From NCBI RefSeq assembly GCF_012933545.1, contig NZ_JAADJU010000002.1, positions 124,001 to 188,000 on the forward strand: a DNA stretch of 64,000 nt, in the 5' to 3' direction. The position numbers were made by a program, and so were the translations under genes. The DNA comes from Rouxiella aceris. GTDB taxonomy: Bacteria; Pseudomonadota; Gammaproteobacteria; Enterobacterales; Enterobacteriaceae. Below the pieces are notes generated by a model that was given only the letters and a program-made list of their open reading frames with translations, was not told the DNA's origin and ran no database searches. Positions 51,271 to 61,991 of the stretch are shown here, piece by piece (within the stretch, counting starts at the first letter, position 1; each line of letters begins with the position of its first letter).

Positions 51271-51564
51271 TTTGATGATTTTATGCAAAATGATAAAGGC
51301 TGACGGCAAGGTAGTAACAGGCTTGGCAACGGGGTGTTTTTCGAGGGATTGACCTCGCAGGTGAGCGAGGACCATCGCGTACGGGCCATGAAGAATCAGG
51401 CTATGAGATAACCGTCCTCGACTCGCTGCCGTTGCGCCGCTATAATGTCGCGTCTTATTTTTCCGGAATGGTTTCGGGACTTTCTCGAACACTGAGCTTG
51501 GGTTCTGCTTGATGCGTCCCGGTTCGGGATTGACCGAGCACTGTGATTTTTTTGAGGTAACAAG

Positions 51565-52869
51565 ATGCAAGTTTCTATTGAAACCACTCAAGGCCTTGGT
51601 CGCCGTATCGCTATTACTGTTCCTGCTGAAAGTATCGAAAAAGCAGTGAACAGCGAACTGGCCAAAGCGGCTAAAACTGTTCGTATCGATGGCTTCCGCA
51701 AGGGCAAAGTACCAAAGAACATCGTTGAACAACGCTACGGCGCCAATGTCCGTCAGGACGTGCTGGGCGATGTAATGCAACGCAGCTTCGTTGATGCCAT
51801 CATCAAAGAAAAAATCAACCCAGCTGGCGCACCTAACTATATTCCTGGTGAATACAAGTTGGGTGAAGACTTCAACTTCTCCGTAGAATTTGAAGTTTAT
51901 CCAGAAATTGAGTTGAAAGGTCTGGAAAGCATCGAAGTAGAAAAACCTGTTGTTGAAGTTAACGATGCCGACGTTGATACCATGCTGGAAACTCTGCGCA
52001 AGCAGCAGGCTGACTGGAAAGAAACCGACGCAGCTGTTAAAGCTGAAGATCGCGTAACTGTTGATTTCAGTGGTTCTATCGACGGTGAAGAATTTGAAGG
52101 CGGCAAAGCCTCTGATTTCGTACTGGCCATGGGCCAGGGCCGCATGATCCCAGGTTTTGAAGAAGGTCTGGTTGGTCATAAAGCTGGTGAAGAGTTCACC
52201 ATCGACGTCAACTTCCCGGAAGATTACCACGCTGAAAACCTGAAAGGTAAATCAGCCAAGTTCGCCATCGTTCTGAAAAAAGTTGAAGAACGCGAGTTGC
52301 CAGAACTGACTGAAGAATTCATCAAACGTTTCGGCGTGGCTGATGGTTCTCTGGCAGGTCTGCGTGCTGAAGTCCGTAAAAATATGGACCGTGAGCTGAA
52401 AGGCGCAGTACGTAACCGCATCAAAACTCAGGCGATTGATGGTCTGGTTAATGCTAACGAAATCGACGTGCCAGCGGCACTGGTTGACGGCGAAGTTGAC
52501 GTTCTGCGTCGCCAGGCAGCTCAGCGTTTTGGCGGCAACGAAAAACAAGCGCTGGAATTGCCACGTGAGTTATTCGAAGAGCAGGCTAAACGTCGTGTGG
52601 TTATCGGTTTGCTGCTGGGTGAAGTTATCAGCCAGAATGAACTGAAAGCCGATGAAGAACGCGTTAAAGCGCTGATCGAAGAGATGGCTTCTGCCTACGA
52701 AGATCCGCAGGAAGTGATCGAGTTCTACAGCAAAAATAAAGAAGTGCTGAGCAACATGCGTAACGTCGCGCTGGAAGAACAAGCCGTCGAAGCCCTGCTG
52801 TCAAAAGCCAAAGTGACTGAAAAAACCACGACCTTTACTGAACTGATGAACCAAAATACCCCGGCTTGA
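51565..52869 (+). CDS. tig: Trigger factor (ribosome-bound chaperone and prolyl isomerase)
   Basis: 434 residues, two more than E. coli. The N-terminal ribosome-binding domain carries the signature GFRKGKVP (residues 43-50), which docks on L23. An FKBP-type isomerase domain (about 150-245) contains [14 protein letters not shown] and [13 protein letters not shown]. The C-terminal chaperone arms follow. It folds nascent chains. Codon use is strongly biased, as for highly expressed genes. The order tig-clpP-clpX-lon is conserved. Confidence 0.98.
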   Translation: MQVSIETTQGLGRRIAITVPAESIEKAVNSELAKAAKTVRIDGFRKGKVPKNIVEQRYGANVRQDVLGDVMQRSFVDAIIKEKINPAGAPNYIPGEYKLGEDFNFSVEFEVYPEIELKGLESIEVEKPVVEVNDADVDTMLETLRKQQADWKETDAAVKAEDRVTVDFSGSIDGEEFEGGKASDFVLAMGQGRMIPGFEEGLVGHKAGEEFTIDVNFPEDYHAENLKGKSAKFAIVLKKVEERELPELTEEFIKRFGVADGSLAGLRAEVRKNMDRELKGAVRNRIKTQAIDGLVNANEIDVPAALVDGEVDVLRRQAAQRFGGNEKQALELPRELFEEQAKRRVVIGLLLGEVISQNELKADEERVKALIEEMASAYEDPQEVIEFYSKNKEVLSNMRNVALEEQAVEALLSKAKVTEKTTTFTELMNQNTPA

Positions 52870-52913
52870 GATTAAGCGGACGGTATAACTGATTCTTTGA
52901 ATCGGCGGTCAAC

Positions 52914-52943
52914 AAGCCCGTAGTTTTCACTACGGGCTTTTTA
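52914..52943 (+). terminator. Terminator of tig
   Basis: AAGCCCGTAG (52914-52923) pairs with CTACGGGCTT (52930-52939) around TTTTCA, with T after. Confidence 0.88.
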
Positions 52944-52986
52944 TTTTCTTATTTAAGCGTTTTTTGTTGGTTTTTTCGATCGCAAG

Positions 52987-53020
52987 TGCACTATATTTAG
53001 ATGAGCTTGCACTATATTTA
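52987..53020. repeat. 13-bp direct repeat with 21-bp period between tig and clpP
   Basis: TGCACTATATTTA occurs at 52987-52999 and 53008-53020, on the same face of the helix (two turns apart). It lies in the 496-base gap before clpP and may be a regulator site. Confidence 0.6.
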
Positions 53021-53114
53021 TCAGCGTGATACCCAAAAAAAAGCCAGTGGGTACGCCAAATGAGCCATTTTCCTGCAAAATAAGAACAGGGGGATAAAAG
53101 AATTTCCCGACGAC

Positions 53115-53142
53115 CTTGAAATATTACCTTCCTTCCCCAATT
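53115..53142 (+). promoter_or_regulatory. Candidate heat-shock (sigma-32) promoter for clpPX
   Basis: CTTGAA (53115-53120) and CCCCAATT (53135-53142) are separated by 14 bases, close to the sigma-32 consensus CTTGAA-N13-17-CCCCATNT. It lies about 225 bases before clpP, which is heat-induced in E. coli. Confidence 0.6.
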
Positions 53143-53365
53143 GTTTAGGGTATGCACCTAATTTGCTTTCAGCACGCAGCCAGCCAGCTTGTTTGCATTC
53201 TGAAAGAAGCAGGGTAGACAAGGGAATTTTGCTGTTAGCTTCTGACTGATAACAACCGTCAGCCGTGTATGTAGCGACTTGGCCGCTTGAGCATAGTCAT
53301 CATTGCTTATCTCAAGTAGAATCGGAGTCAACTCGCGCTAAAGAGAATTCTATTAGGAGACGGTT

Positions 53366-53995
53366 ATGTCATACAGTGGTGAAAGAGAACAATTTGCGCC
53401 GAACATGGCCCTGGTACCGATGGTTGTAGAGCAGACTTCACGCGGTGAACGCTCTTATGACATTTTTTCTCGCCTGTTGAAAGAACGCATCATCTTCCTG
53501 ACCGGTCAGGTTGAAGATCATATGGCGAACCTGATTGTGGCCCAGATGTTATTCCTCGAAGCCGAAAACCCGGAAAAAGATATCTACCTTTATATTAATT
53601 CACCAGGCGGCGTGATCACCTCGGGGATGTCGATTTATGACACCATGCAGTTTATCAAGCCTGATGTCAGCACTATCTGTATGGGACAGGCCTGCTCAAT
53701 GGGTTCATTCCTGCTGACTGCCGGGGCCAAGGGCAAGCGTTACTGTCTGCCTAACTCGCGGGTGATGATTCACCAGCCGCTGGGTGGTTTCCAGGGACAA
53801 GCGACGGATATCGATATTCACGCCAGAGAAATTCTGAAAGTGAAACATCGTATGAACACCTTGATGGCGCACCATACCGGCAAGTCCCTTGAAGAAATAC
53901 AGCATGACACTGAGCGAGATCGTTTCCTGTCGGCGCAAGAGGCTGTAGAGTATGGCTTAGTCGATAAAGTCATGACACATCGCGGCGAGCTCTGA
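53366..53995 (+). CDS. clpP: ATP-dependent Clp protease proteolytic subunit ClpP
   Basis: 209 residues. The catalytic Ser lies in GQACSMGSF (E. coli has GQAASMGAF), His in [10 protein letters not shown], and Asp in [11 protein letters not shown]. The N-terminal residues before [17 protein letters not shown] are the processed propeptide. Two heptameric rings form the chamber that degrades proteins fed by ClpX or ClpA. AGGAG precedes the ATG. Confidence 0.98.
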   Translation: MSYSGEREQFAPNMALVPMVVEQTSRGERSYDIFSRLLKERIIFLTGQVEDHMANLIVAQMLFLEAENPEKDIYLYINSPGGVITSGMSIYDTMQFIKPDVSTICMGQACSMGSFLLTAGAKGKRYCLPNSRVMIHQPLGGFQGQATDIDIHAREILKVKHRMNTLMAHHTGKSLEEIQHDTERDRFLSAQEAVEYGLVDKVMTHRGEL

Positions 53996-54120
53996 TTGAC
54001 TGAATCTATGGCGCGATGGTCTATAATTAAGCTCATACGGACGTTTGTCAGTTGCTGGGTTGTTATGCTTGCCCGTTAAGTCGGGCCAGTAACTGAAACT
54101 GAATAATGTGATCCTTGCCC

Positions 54121-54150
54121 TTGCCCTTGCCACCAACCGGTGAAGGGCAA
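54121..54150 (+). other. Hairpin in the clpP-clpX spacer
   Basis: TTGCCCTT (54121-54128) pairs with AAGGGCAA (54143-54150), and CACC/GGTG pairs inside. CTTGCC is repeated three times just before and in the left arm. No T run follows, so transcription probably continues into clpX. It may tune the ClpP to ClpX ratio through mRNA processing. Confidence 0.5.
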
Positions 54151-54271
54151 TATGAGTGATATGTTCAATAGGCATCAGCCATGCGTCAATTTGAGTGCCA
54201 TGTCTGTTGTGTTAAATGGTCGTACCGCCGTGTGTTGTCTGCGGGACAGATATTAAAGAAGAGGTTTACTG

Positions 54272-55546
54272 ATGACAGATAAGCGCAAAGACGGTTCAGG
54301 AAAGCTGCTGTACTGCTCTTTTTGCGGCAAAAGCCAGCATGAAGTGCGTAAGCTGATTGCCGGGCCGTCAGTGTATATCTGCGATGAATGTGTCGATTTA
54401 TGTAATGACATTATTCGCGAAGAGATTAAAGAAGTTGCACCGCATCGCGAACGCAGCGCGTTGCCGACACCACACGAAATTCGTGAACACCTTGATGACT
54501 ATGTTATCGGCCAGGAACCGGCGAAAAAAGTTCTGGCAGTAGCGGTTTATAACCACTACAAGCGGTTGCGTAACGGCGATGTCAGCAATGGTATTGAGCT
54601 GGGCAAGAGCAATATTTTGCTGATCGGGCCAACCGGTAGCGGTAAAACGCTGCTGGCAGAAACACTGGCGCGCTTCCTGGATGTACCCTTCACTATGGCA
54701 GATGCTACCACGCTGACCGAAGCGGGTTACGTGGGTGAAGATGTCGAAAACATCATTCAGAAACTGCTGCAAAAATGCGACTATGATGTGCAGAAAGCGC
54801 AGCGCGGTATTGTCTATATCGATGAAATTGACAAGATTTCTCGTAAATCTGACAATCCGTCCATTACCCGCGATGTCTCGGGTGAAGGCGTACAGCAGGC
54901 CTTGCTGAAACTGATCGAAGGTACCATTGCCGCTGTTCCTCCACAGGGCGGACGCAAACATCCACAGCAGGAATTCTTGCAGGTTGATACCTCAAAAATT
55001 CTGTTTATCTGCGGTGGGGCATTTGCAGGCCTGGACAAAGTGATTGGACAACGTCTGAACACCAGCACCGGTATTGGCTTTGGTGCCGTGGTAAAAGGCA
55101 AGTCAGAGAAAGCAACTGAAGGTCAATTGCTGGCCCAGGCTGAACCTGAGGATTTGATCAAATTTGGTCTGATCCCTGAGTTTATCGGTCGTCTGCCAGT
55201 GGTTGCAACGCTGAGCGAACTGAGTGAAGACGCGCTGATCCAAATCCTGAAAGAGCCAAAAAATGCGCTGACCAAGCAGTATCAGGCATTGTTTAATCTG
55301 GAAGGTGTCGAGCTCGAATTCCGTGAGGAAGCACTGGTGGCCATCGCCAAAAAAGCAATGGACCGCAAGACCGGTGCTCGTGGCCTGCGCTCGATTGTAG
55401 AAGCTGCTTTGTTGGATACGATGTACGATCTGCCATCCCTGGACAGTGTAGACAAAGTCGTGGTTGACGAGTCTGTGATTGCGGGGCAATCAGAACCGCT
55501 GATGATTTATGGCAAACCTGAGGCTCAACAAGCTTCTGGTGAATAA
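54272..55546 (+). CDS. clpX: ATP-dependent Clp protease unfoldase ClpX
   Basis: 424 residues, as in E. coli. An N-terminal zinc-binding domain uses Cys15, Cys18, Cys37 and Cys40 (CSFC and CDEC). The AAA+ module has Walker A GPTGSGKT near residue 120, Walker [11 protein letters not shown], and sensor 2 in GARGLRS. The LGF-type loop for docking on ClpP can be placed near IGFGAVV. It recognises ssrA-tagged and other substrates, unfolds them and feeds ClpP. It follows clpP after 276 bases. Confidence 0.98.
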   Translation: MTDKRKDGSGKLLYCSFCGKSQHEVRKLIAGPSVYICDECVDLCNDIIREEIKEVAPHRERSALPTPHEIREHLDDYVIGQEPAKKVLAVAVYNHYKRLRNGDVSNGIELGKSNILLIGPTGSGKTLLAETLARFLDVPFTMADATTLTEAGYVGEDVENIIQKLLQKCDYDVQKAQRGIVYIDEIDKISRKSDNPSITRDVSGEGVQQALLKLIEGTIAAVPPQGGRKHPQQEFLQVDTSKILFICGGAFAGLDKVIGQRLNTSTGIGFGAVVKGKSEKATEGQLLAQAEPEDLIKFGLIPEFIGRLPVVATLSELSEDALIQILKEPKNALTKQYQALFNLEGVELEFREEALVAIAKKAMDRKTGARGLRSIVEAALLDTMYDLPSLDSVDKVVVDESVIAGQSEPLMIYGKPEAQQASGE

Positions 55547-55577
55547 TTAGCCAATTGAACCAGCCGGTTAGTTGATA

Positions 55578-55608
55578 AATGGGGGATTTTTTCCCCCATT
55601 TTTTTTTC
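55578..55608 (+). terminator. Terminator of clpPX
   Basis: AATGGGGGA (55578-55586) and TCCCCCATT (55592-55600) form the stem, followed by eight T. Confidence 0.9.
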
Positions 55609-55622
55609 CTCGCATTCTTGTC

Positions 55623-55650
55623 GTTGAATGTCGGATATTCATCCCCATAT
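55623..55650 (+). promoter_or_regulatory. Heat-shock (sigma-32) promoter of lon
   Basis: GTTGAA (55623-55628), 14 bases, CCCCATAT (55643-55650). The -10 is followed by ACT, as at the E. coli lon promoter. It lies about 90 bases before the lon start. Confidence 0.8.
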
Positions 55651-55737
55651 ACTCAGTTAACTACTTGCTGAAACCCGCTGACTCGTGTTTCACGAGGTTT
55701 CCTTAACCTGGCGGAAGCTAAACTAAGAGAGAGCTCT

Positions 55738-58092
55738 ATGAACCCTGAGCGTTCCGAACGCATAGATATCCCCGTATTGCCGCTGCGCGATGTGGTGGTT
55801 TATCCGCATATGGTGATCCCGTTGTTCGTTGGCCGGGAAAAATCGATTCGTTGTCTTGAAGCGGCAATGGATAATGATAAAAAAATCATGCTTGTCGCGC
55901 AGAAAGAAGCATCGACCGATGAACCGGGGATCAACGATCTGTTCTCGGTAGGTACTGTCGCGTCCATTTTGCAAATGCTGAAACTGCCAGATGGCACCGT
56001 AAAGGTACTGGTAGAAGGTTTGCAGCGCGCGCGGATCACCACCCTGTCCGACAGTGGCGAGCATTTTGCTGCCGAAGCCGAATACCTTGAATCGCCAGCG
56101 GTAGATGAGCGCGAGCAGGAAGTTCTGGTTCGTACGGCAATTAATCAGTTTGAAGGCTATATCAAACTGAATAAAAAAATTCCTCCAGAAGTCCTGACCT
56201 CACTGAACAGCATTGAAGATGCTGCCCGTCTGGCGGATACCATTGCGGCGCATATGCCACTGAAACTGGCTGACAAACAGTCGGTTCTGGAAATGTTCGA
56301 TATCACCGAACGTCTGGAATATTTGATGGCGATGATGGAATCGGAAATCGACCTGTTACAGGTTGAGAAACGTATCCGTAATCGGGTCAAAAAACAGATG
56401 GAAAAAAGCCAGCGTGAGTACTATCTGAATGAGCAAATGAAGGCCATTCAGAAAGAGTTGGGTGAGATGGACGATGCCCCTGACGAACACGAAGCGCTAA
56501 AACGCAAAATCGAAGCGGCAAAAATGCCAAAAGATGCGCGTGAAAAAACCGAAGCTGAACTGCAAAAGCTGAAAATGATGTCGCCGATGTCCGCCGAAGC
56601 TACCGTTGTTCGTGGTTATATCGACTGGATGCTTCAGGTGCCATGGAACGCGCGCAGTAAAGTGAAAAAAGATCTGCGTAAGGCACAGGAAGTCCTGGAT
56701 ACCGATCACTTTGGTCTGGAACGGGTGAAAGATCGCATCCTCGAGTATCTTGCAGTGCAAACACGCGTCAGCAAGATCAAAGGACCTATCCTCTGCCTGG
56801 TTGGGCCTCCTGGGGTGGGTAAAACCTCCCTCGGGCAGTCGATTGCTCGTGCTACCGGTCGTGAATACGTCCGTATGGCGCTGGGTGGTGTGCGTGATGA
56901 AGCGGAAATTCGCGGCCATCGTCGTACCTATATTGGTTCTATGCCTGGCAAATTAATCCAGAAGATGGCCAAAGTTGGCGTCAAGAACCCGCTGTTCCTG
57001 CTCGACGAGATCGACAAAATGTCGTCGGATATGCGTGGCGATCCGGCGTCTGCTTTACTGGAAGTGCTGGACCCTGAACAAAACGTCGCCTTTAACGACC
57101 ATTATCTGGAAGTTGATTACGATTTGTCTGACGTTATGTTTGTGGCGACCTCCAACTCCATGAACATCCCGGCACCGCTGCTGGACCGTATGGAAGTGAT
57201 CCGTCTTTCCGGTTATACCGAAGACGAAAAACTCAATATTGCGTTGCAGCACCTGTTACCGAAACAAATAGAACGCAATGCGCTGAAGAAAAATGAGCTG
57301 ACCGTTGAAGACAGCGCCATTATCGGCATCATTCGTTTCTATACGCGTGAGGCCGGGGTACGTAACCTGGAACGTGAGATCTCCAAGTTGTGCCGTAAAG
57401 CGGTGAAACAATTGCTGATGGATAAGACCCTTAAGCACATCGTGATTAATGGTGACAACCTGAAAGACTTCCTCGGCGTGCAGAAAGTGGATTATGGGCG
57501 CGCTGACACCGAAAACCGCGTCGGCCAGGTCACTGGCCTGGCGTGGACAGAAGTGGGCGGCGAGCTGCTGACCATTGAAACGGCCTGCGTACCGGGTAAA
57601 GGTAAGCTGACCTACACCGGTTCTCTGGGTGAAGTGATGCAGGAATCTATCCAGGCGGCGTTGACCGTGGTTCGCGCCCGTGCCGACAAGCTGGGCATCA
57701 ACCCTGATTTCTACGAAAAACGTGATATTCACGTCCACGTACCTGAAGGGGCGACGCCAAAAGATGGTCCAAGTGCCGGTATTGCCATGTGTACCGCGCT
57801 GGTTTCCTGCCTGACAGGGAATCCGGTGCGTGCCAATGTAGCGATGACTGGCGAGATCACTTTACGTGGTCTGGTGTTGCCGATTGGCGGTTTGAAAGAA
57901 AAACTGCTGGCCGCGCACCGTGGTGGCATCAAAGTAGTACTGATCCCTGATGACAACAAGCGTGATCTGGAAGAGATCCCGGACAACATTCTTGCTGATT
58001 TAGAGATCCACCCGGTGAAGCGCATCGACGATGTCTTGAACCTCGCGTTGCAGAATCCAGCCTTTGGCGCACTGCCGGTTGCGGCAAAATAG
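55738..58092 (+). CDS. lon: ATP-dependent protease Lon
   Basis: 784 residues, as in E. coli. The N-terminal substrate-binding domain starts IPVLPLRDVVVYPHMVIPLFVG. The AAA+ domain has Walker A GPPGVGKTSLG near residue 356 and Walker B LFLLDEIDKM. The serine-lysine protease domain has the catalytic Ser in PKDGPSAGIAM (residue 679) and Lys in GGLKEKLLAA (residue 722). It degrades misfolded proteins and regulators such as SulA and RcsA. A heat-shock promoter precedes it and a terminator follows. Confidence 0.98.
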   Translation: MNPERSERIDIPVLPLRDVVVYPHMVIPLFVGREKSIRCLEAAMDNDKKIMLVAQKEASTDEPGINDLFSVGTVASILQMLKLPDGTVKVLVEGLQRARITTLSDSGEHFAAEAEYLESPAVDEREQEVLVRTAINQFEGYIKLNKKIPPEVLTSLNSIEDAARLADTIAAHMPLKLADKQSVLEMFDITERLEYLMAMMESEIDLLQVEKRIRNRVKKQMEKSQREYYLNEQMKAIQKELGEMDDAPDEHEALKRKIEAAKMPKDAREKTEAELQKLKMMSPMSAEATVVRGYIDWMLQVPWNARSKVKKDLRKAQEVLDTDHFGLERVKDRILEYLAVQTRVSKIKGPILCLVGPPGVGKTSLGQSIARATGREYVRMALGGVRDEAEIRGHRRTYIGSMPGKLIQKMAKVGVKNPLFLLDEIDKMSSDMRGDPASALLEVLDPEQNVAFNDHYLEVDYDLSDVMFVATSNSMNIPAPLLDRMEVIRLSGYTEDEKLNIALQHLLPKQIERNALKKNELTVEDSAIIGIIRFYTREAGVRNLEREISKLCRKAVKQLLMDKTLKHIVINGDNLKDFLGVQKVDYGRADTENRVGQVTGLAWTEVGGELLTIETACVPGKGKLTYTGSLGEVMQESIQAALTVVRARADKLGINPDFYEKRDIHVHVPEGATPKDGPSAGIAMCTALVSCLTGNPVRANVAMTGEITLRGLVLPIGGLKEKLLAAHRGGIKVVLIPDDNKRDLEEIPDNILADLEIHPVKRIDDVLNLALQNPAFGALPVAAK

Positions 58093-58123
58093 TGACCTAA
58101 GGCATAAAGTGTAAGTAAAACTC

Positions 58124-58161
58124 ATGCTGGCAAGTGAATTCCCACTTGCCAGCATTTTTTT
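58124..58161 (+). terminator. Terminator of lon
   Basis: ATGCTGGCAAGTG (58124-58136) pairs with CACTTGCCAGCAT (58143-58155), and the stem runs into seven T. Confidence 0.92.
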
Positions 58162-58307
58162 GTGCCGTTAAGTTAGATCCCTGTCAGGAGAGGTGCAACG
58201 GGCTCTGGGTAGCTTGCATACCCCTGACAAGCTTGATATAACAGCTGCGCTGTCATTCCGTAGGGAAAGTTTCGGCATGACGATAGAATTTTAAAGGGGA
58301 TGAAAAC

Positions 58308-58583
58308 GTGAACAAGTCACAACTGATCGACAAAATTGCAGCCGGTGCGGACATTTCTAAAGCGGCCGCTGGACGTGTGCTGGACGCCGTGCTTGCATCG
58401 GTAACAGACTCTCTGAAAGCCGGAGAAGATGTTGCACTGGTTGGATTCGGCACCTTTGCAGTTCGTGAGCGTTCAGCTCGCACTGGCCGTAACCCGCAGA
58501 CCGGTAAAGAAATCAGTATTCCGGCAGCGAAAGTACCTGGCTTCCGTGCGGGTAAATCGTTGAAAGATGCGGTAAACGGATAA
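58308..58583 (+). CDS. hupB: Nucleoid protein HU-beta
   Basis: 91 residues from a GTG with AAGGGG upstream. The sequence is nearly that of E. coli Hup[43 protein letters not shown] (the DNA-binding arm) and the closing [13 protein letters not shown] bends and compacts DNA as HU-alpha/beta dimers. It has one extra C-terminal residue (Gly). It sits between lon and ppiD, as in E. coli. Confidence 0.98.
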   Translation: MNKSQLIDKIAAGADISKAAAGRVLDAVLASVTDSLKAGEDVALVGFGTFAVRERSARTGRNPQTGKEISIPAAKVPGFRAGKSLKDAVNG

Positions 58584-58641
58584 TTACTTTATCTGTAATA
58601 AACAATAACCTGACGTCACAGGGTTGGTAAGGTAAGATAAG

Positions 58642-58667
58642 GCGCATCGACGAGATGCGCTTTTTTT
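58642..58667 (+). terminator. Terminator of hupB
   Basis: GCGCATC (58642-58648) and GATGCGC (58654-58660) pair around GACGA, followed by seven T. Confidence 0.9.
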
Positions 58668-58906
58668 ACTTTAGCCTGACGGCCAGAGTGCAAAGAAAGT
58701 GGATCATGCGGTTTGATAATGGACGCAAAACGTTAATTTTTTCGACGTTGCCTGTTGGCAGTGATTCTTTTGAACACCCATCAAAACAAAGTGTCAGTGT
58801 AAACATGCAGTTTATGTGCAGCACCCTGAAGGGTGTCACAGGGAGCGTGGGTCCTAACCCGCAGCCCAAGTTTTAAACCCAAAATACAGCGGAGTGTTGC
58901 TTCACT

Positions 58907-60787
58907 ATGATGGACAACTTACGCGCGGCAGCTAATCACGTCGCGCTCAAAATTATTCTTGGTCTGATCGTTTTATCTTTTGTTTTGACCGGTGTAGGCA
59001 ATTACTTAATCGGCGGGTCAAATGACTACGCTGCCAAAGTAAACGGTCAGGAAATCAGCCGTGGACAACTGGAAGAAGCGGTACAAAGTCAGCGCAGCCG
59101 TTTACAGCAACAGCTTGGCGATCAGTTTGCGGCCCTGGCCGGTAGCGAAGGCTATATGCAACAGCTGCGTCAGCAATCGCTGGGTAATCTGATCGACGTC
59201 ACCTTGCTTGAACAATATTCTAAAAAATTGGGCGTCACGGTCAGCGATCAGCAAATCAAAGATGCCATTCTGGCTACTCCACAGTTTCAGACCAATAATC
59301 AGTTTGATAACGCCAAATACCTGCAAACCATTCAAGGCATGGGCTATACCGCTGACAATTTTGCGCAGTTGATGAAGCGTCAACTGATCAGCCAGCAACT
59401 GGCGCAGGCCTACGGTGAGTCAGATTTTGTTCTGCCTGCCGAAACCAAAGCCATGTCTGAGCTGCTGCTGCAAGAGCGCGAAGTGCATACTGCGACTTTT
59501 GATACCGCTGCACTGGCTGCCAAACAGCAGGCCAGTGACAGCGAAGTACAGGCGTTTTATGACCAACATAAAAATGGTTTTATTGCCCCTGAACAACTCA
59601 AAGTCAGCTATATCGAGATGGATGCTACTGCCATGCTGAACAAAACGCCGGTGAATGACGCCGACGTCAGTGCTTATTACGACCAGCATAAAAACGAGTT
59701 TGGCCAGCCTGAACGTCGCCGTTATAGCGTGATTGTGACCAAAGATCAGGCCAGCGCCCAGGCGATAGCCGATCAACTTAAAAAGGGTGGTGATTTTGCC
59801 CAACTGGCAAAAGCCAAGTCTATCGATAGCCTCAGCGGTAAGAAGGGCGGCGATTTGGGCTGGATGGAACCTGAAACCACCTTGCCTGAATTCAAGAACG
59901 CCAACCTGACCAGCAAAGGCCAGACGTCGGACGTGATCAAGTCAGACAGCGGCTTCTTTATCCTGCGTTTGAATGACATTATGCCTGAACAGGTGAAACC
60001 GCTGGCAGCGGTGCGCAGCAGCATTGTTGACAAGCTCAAGCAAGAGAAAGCGCTGGATGCCTACTACGCGTTGCAACAAAAAGTGAGTGATGCTGCCAGC
60101 AATGACAACGAATCACTGGCTTCTGCAGAGCAGGTAGCGGGTATCAAAGCATCCCATACCGATTGGTTCACCGAGCAGAATATTCCTGCTGCCATCAACT
60201 TCAAACCGGTAGTGCAGGCATTGTTTGACGGTTCGCTGATTGGCCACGATGGCGCACCAAGCAGTAACTCGGACGTTATTACCGTTGACGGTGACCGTGC
60301 CTTTGTACTGCGTGTTAACGAACATAAACCGGCGGGAATTAAACCTTTTGCCGAAGTTAAAGCGCAAGTCACCGAATTGGTAAAACGTCAGAAAGCCGAA
60401 GATCAGGCCCGTGTCGATGCACAAAAACTGCTGACGGCGCTGCAAGCAGGCAAAGGCGATGATGCCTTGAAAGCCGCAGGTCTGATTTTTGGTGATGTGC
60501 AAAAAGTACAGCGCAGCGCTCGTCCTTCGGATTTTGAGCAAAACGTTTATGCCCTGCCACAGCCAACGGCGGATAAACCAAGCTACGGTGTGTCGCAAGA
60601 TGCCAAAGGCAACTCGGTAGTGATTAAACTGACCGCGGTCAATCAGGGTAAATTGCCTGAAGCCGAAGCGGCGCAGTTTAACCAGGAACTGCAACAGACC
60701 TCGTCAAATAATACCTTTGACGCTCTGCTTGGCAACCTGCGTCAGCAGGCAAAAATCAAGTTTGGTAACGCCGCACAGAATCAGTAA
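58907..60787 (+). CDS. ppiD: Periplasmic folding chaperone PpiD (parvulin-like)
   Basis: 626 residues, slightly longer than E. coli (623). A short cytoplasmic start (MMDNLRAAANHVALK) is followed by a membrane anchor (about 16-34), a SurA-like N-terminal region, one parvulin domain (about 265-360, with GGDLGWMEPETTLPEF and SDSGFFILRLND), and a C-terminal domain. It is anchored in the inner membrane facing the periplasm, contacts SecYEG and assists emerging chains. ATG codons at 58907 and 58910 are equally possible. Confidence 0.96.
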   Translation: MMDNLRAAANHVALKIILGLIVLSFVLTGVGNYLIGGSNDYAAKVNGQEISRGQLEEAVQSQRSRLQQQLGDQFAALAGSEGYMQQLRQQSLGNLIDVTLLEQYSKKLGVTVSDQQIKDAILATPQFQTNNQFDNAKYLQTIQGMGYTADNFAQLMKRQLISQQLAQAYGESDFVLPAETKAMSELLLQEREVHTATFDTAALAAKQQASDSEVQAFYDQHKNGFIAPEQLKVSYIEMDATAMLNKTPVNDADVSAYYDQHKNEFGQPERRRYSVIVTKDQASAQAIADQLKKGGDFAQLAKAKSIDSLSGKKGGDLGWMEPETTLPEFKNANLTSKGQTSDVIKSDSGFFILRLNDIMPEQVKPLAAVRSSIVDKLKQEKALDAYYALQQKVSDAASNDNESLASAEQVAGIKASHTDWFTEQNIPAAINFKPVVQALFDGSLIGHDGAPSSNSDVITVDGDRAFVLRVNEHKPAGIKPFAEVKAQVTELVKRQKAEDQARVDAQKLLTALQAGKGDDALKAAGLIFGDVQKVQRSARPSDFEQNVYALPQPTADKPSYGVSQDAKGNSVVIKLTAVNQGKLPEAEAAQFNQELQQTSSNNTFDALLGNLRQQAKIKFGNAAQNQ

Positions 60788-61321
<534 letters not shown>

Positions 61322-61512
61322 CCGCGATCGCGGCGATGATGCGCAAAATATTGTCGCTGCGGTCTTCTGCTACCCTAAAAGAAGTCGGACCAGTTGTGGC
61401 GTCGCGCGATAACGAATTGGTCTGCAGCCCATAACAATATCTCTTTACCTCAGTGCTGGCGAGATGCGGCAGAGTACCGTGCTCGGTGGCTATCAGGAGC
61501 GGCCTTATCACC

Positions 61513-61914
61513 ATGCAAACATTTATTAAAGTTCGCGGTTTTCATATTGATGTTTACCAACACGTCAATAACGCCCGTTATCTCGAGTTCCTCGAAACGG
61601 CGCGCTGGGAGTGGCTCGACGATTCGCCGGGCTTCCAGTGGATGCTGAAAAAAAATATCGCCTTTATTCTGGTCAACATTAATATCAATTATCGCAAGCC
61701 GGCGGTATTGGGCGATGTGCTGCAAATAGACAGTCAGCTTGAGCAGCTCAACGACAAAAGCGGGGTGCTGCGCCAGATCATTACCTGTGCCGGCGAGCCG
61801 GTGGTGGATGCGCTGTTGACCTTTGTCTGTATCGATCTGGCTACGCAAAAGGCGCTGCCCTTGCAAGGGGAGCTAAGAGAAAAGCTGCGGGAATTAGAGC
61901 AGGGCAGTGACTAA
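61513..61914 (+). CDS. fadM: Long-chain acyl-CoA thioesterase FadM (YbaW)
   Basis: 133 residues from the ATG at 61513 (MQTFIKVRGFHIDVYQHVNNARYLEFLE), where similarity to E. coli FadM begins. The frame to 61453 is unsupported. It is a hot-dog fold thioesterase with the catalytic Asp in HIDVYQHVNNARY. It helps degrade oleate by releasing dead-end acyl-CoA. CAGGAG lies 15 bases before the start, a wide spacing. It converges with queC. Confidence 0.95.
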   Translation: MQTFIKVRGFHIDVYQHVNNARYLEFLETARWEWLDDSPGFQWMLKKNIAFILVNININYRKPAVLGDVLQIDSQLEQLNDKSGVLRQIITCAGEPVVDALLTFVCIDLATQKALPLQGELREKLRELEQGSD

Positions 61915-61947
61915 CGGCGCGGGGGAGTAAATATTTCGGCAAGTCGG

Positions 61948-61976
61948 GATTGCGGCTCGTTGAGAGAGCCGCAATC
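61948..61976. terminator. Hairpin between the convergent genes fadM and queC
   Basis: GATTGCGGCTC (61948-61958) and GAGCCGCAATC (61966-61976) pair perfectly over 11 bases. There is no long T run on either strand. Confidence 0.6.
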
Positions 61977-61991
61977 AATCTGCCAAGCCAA

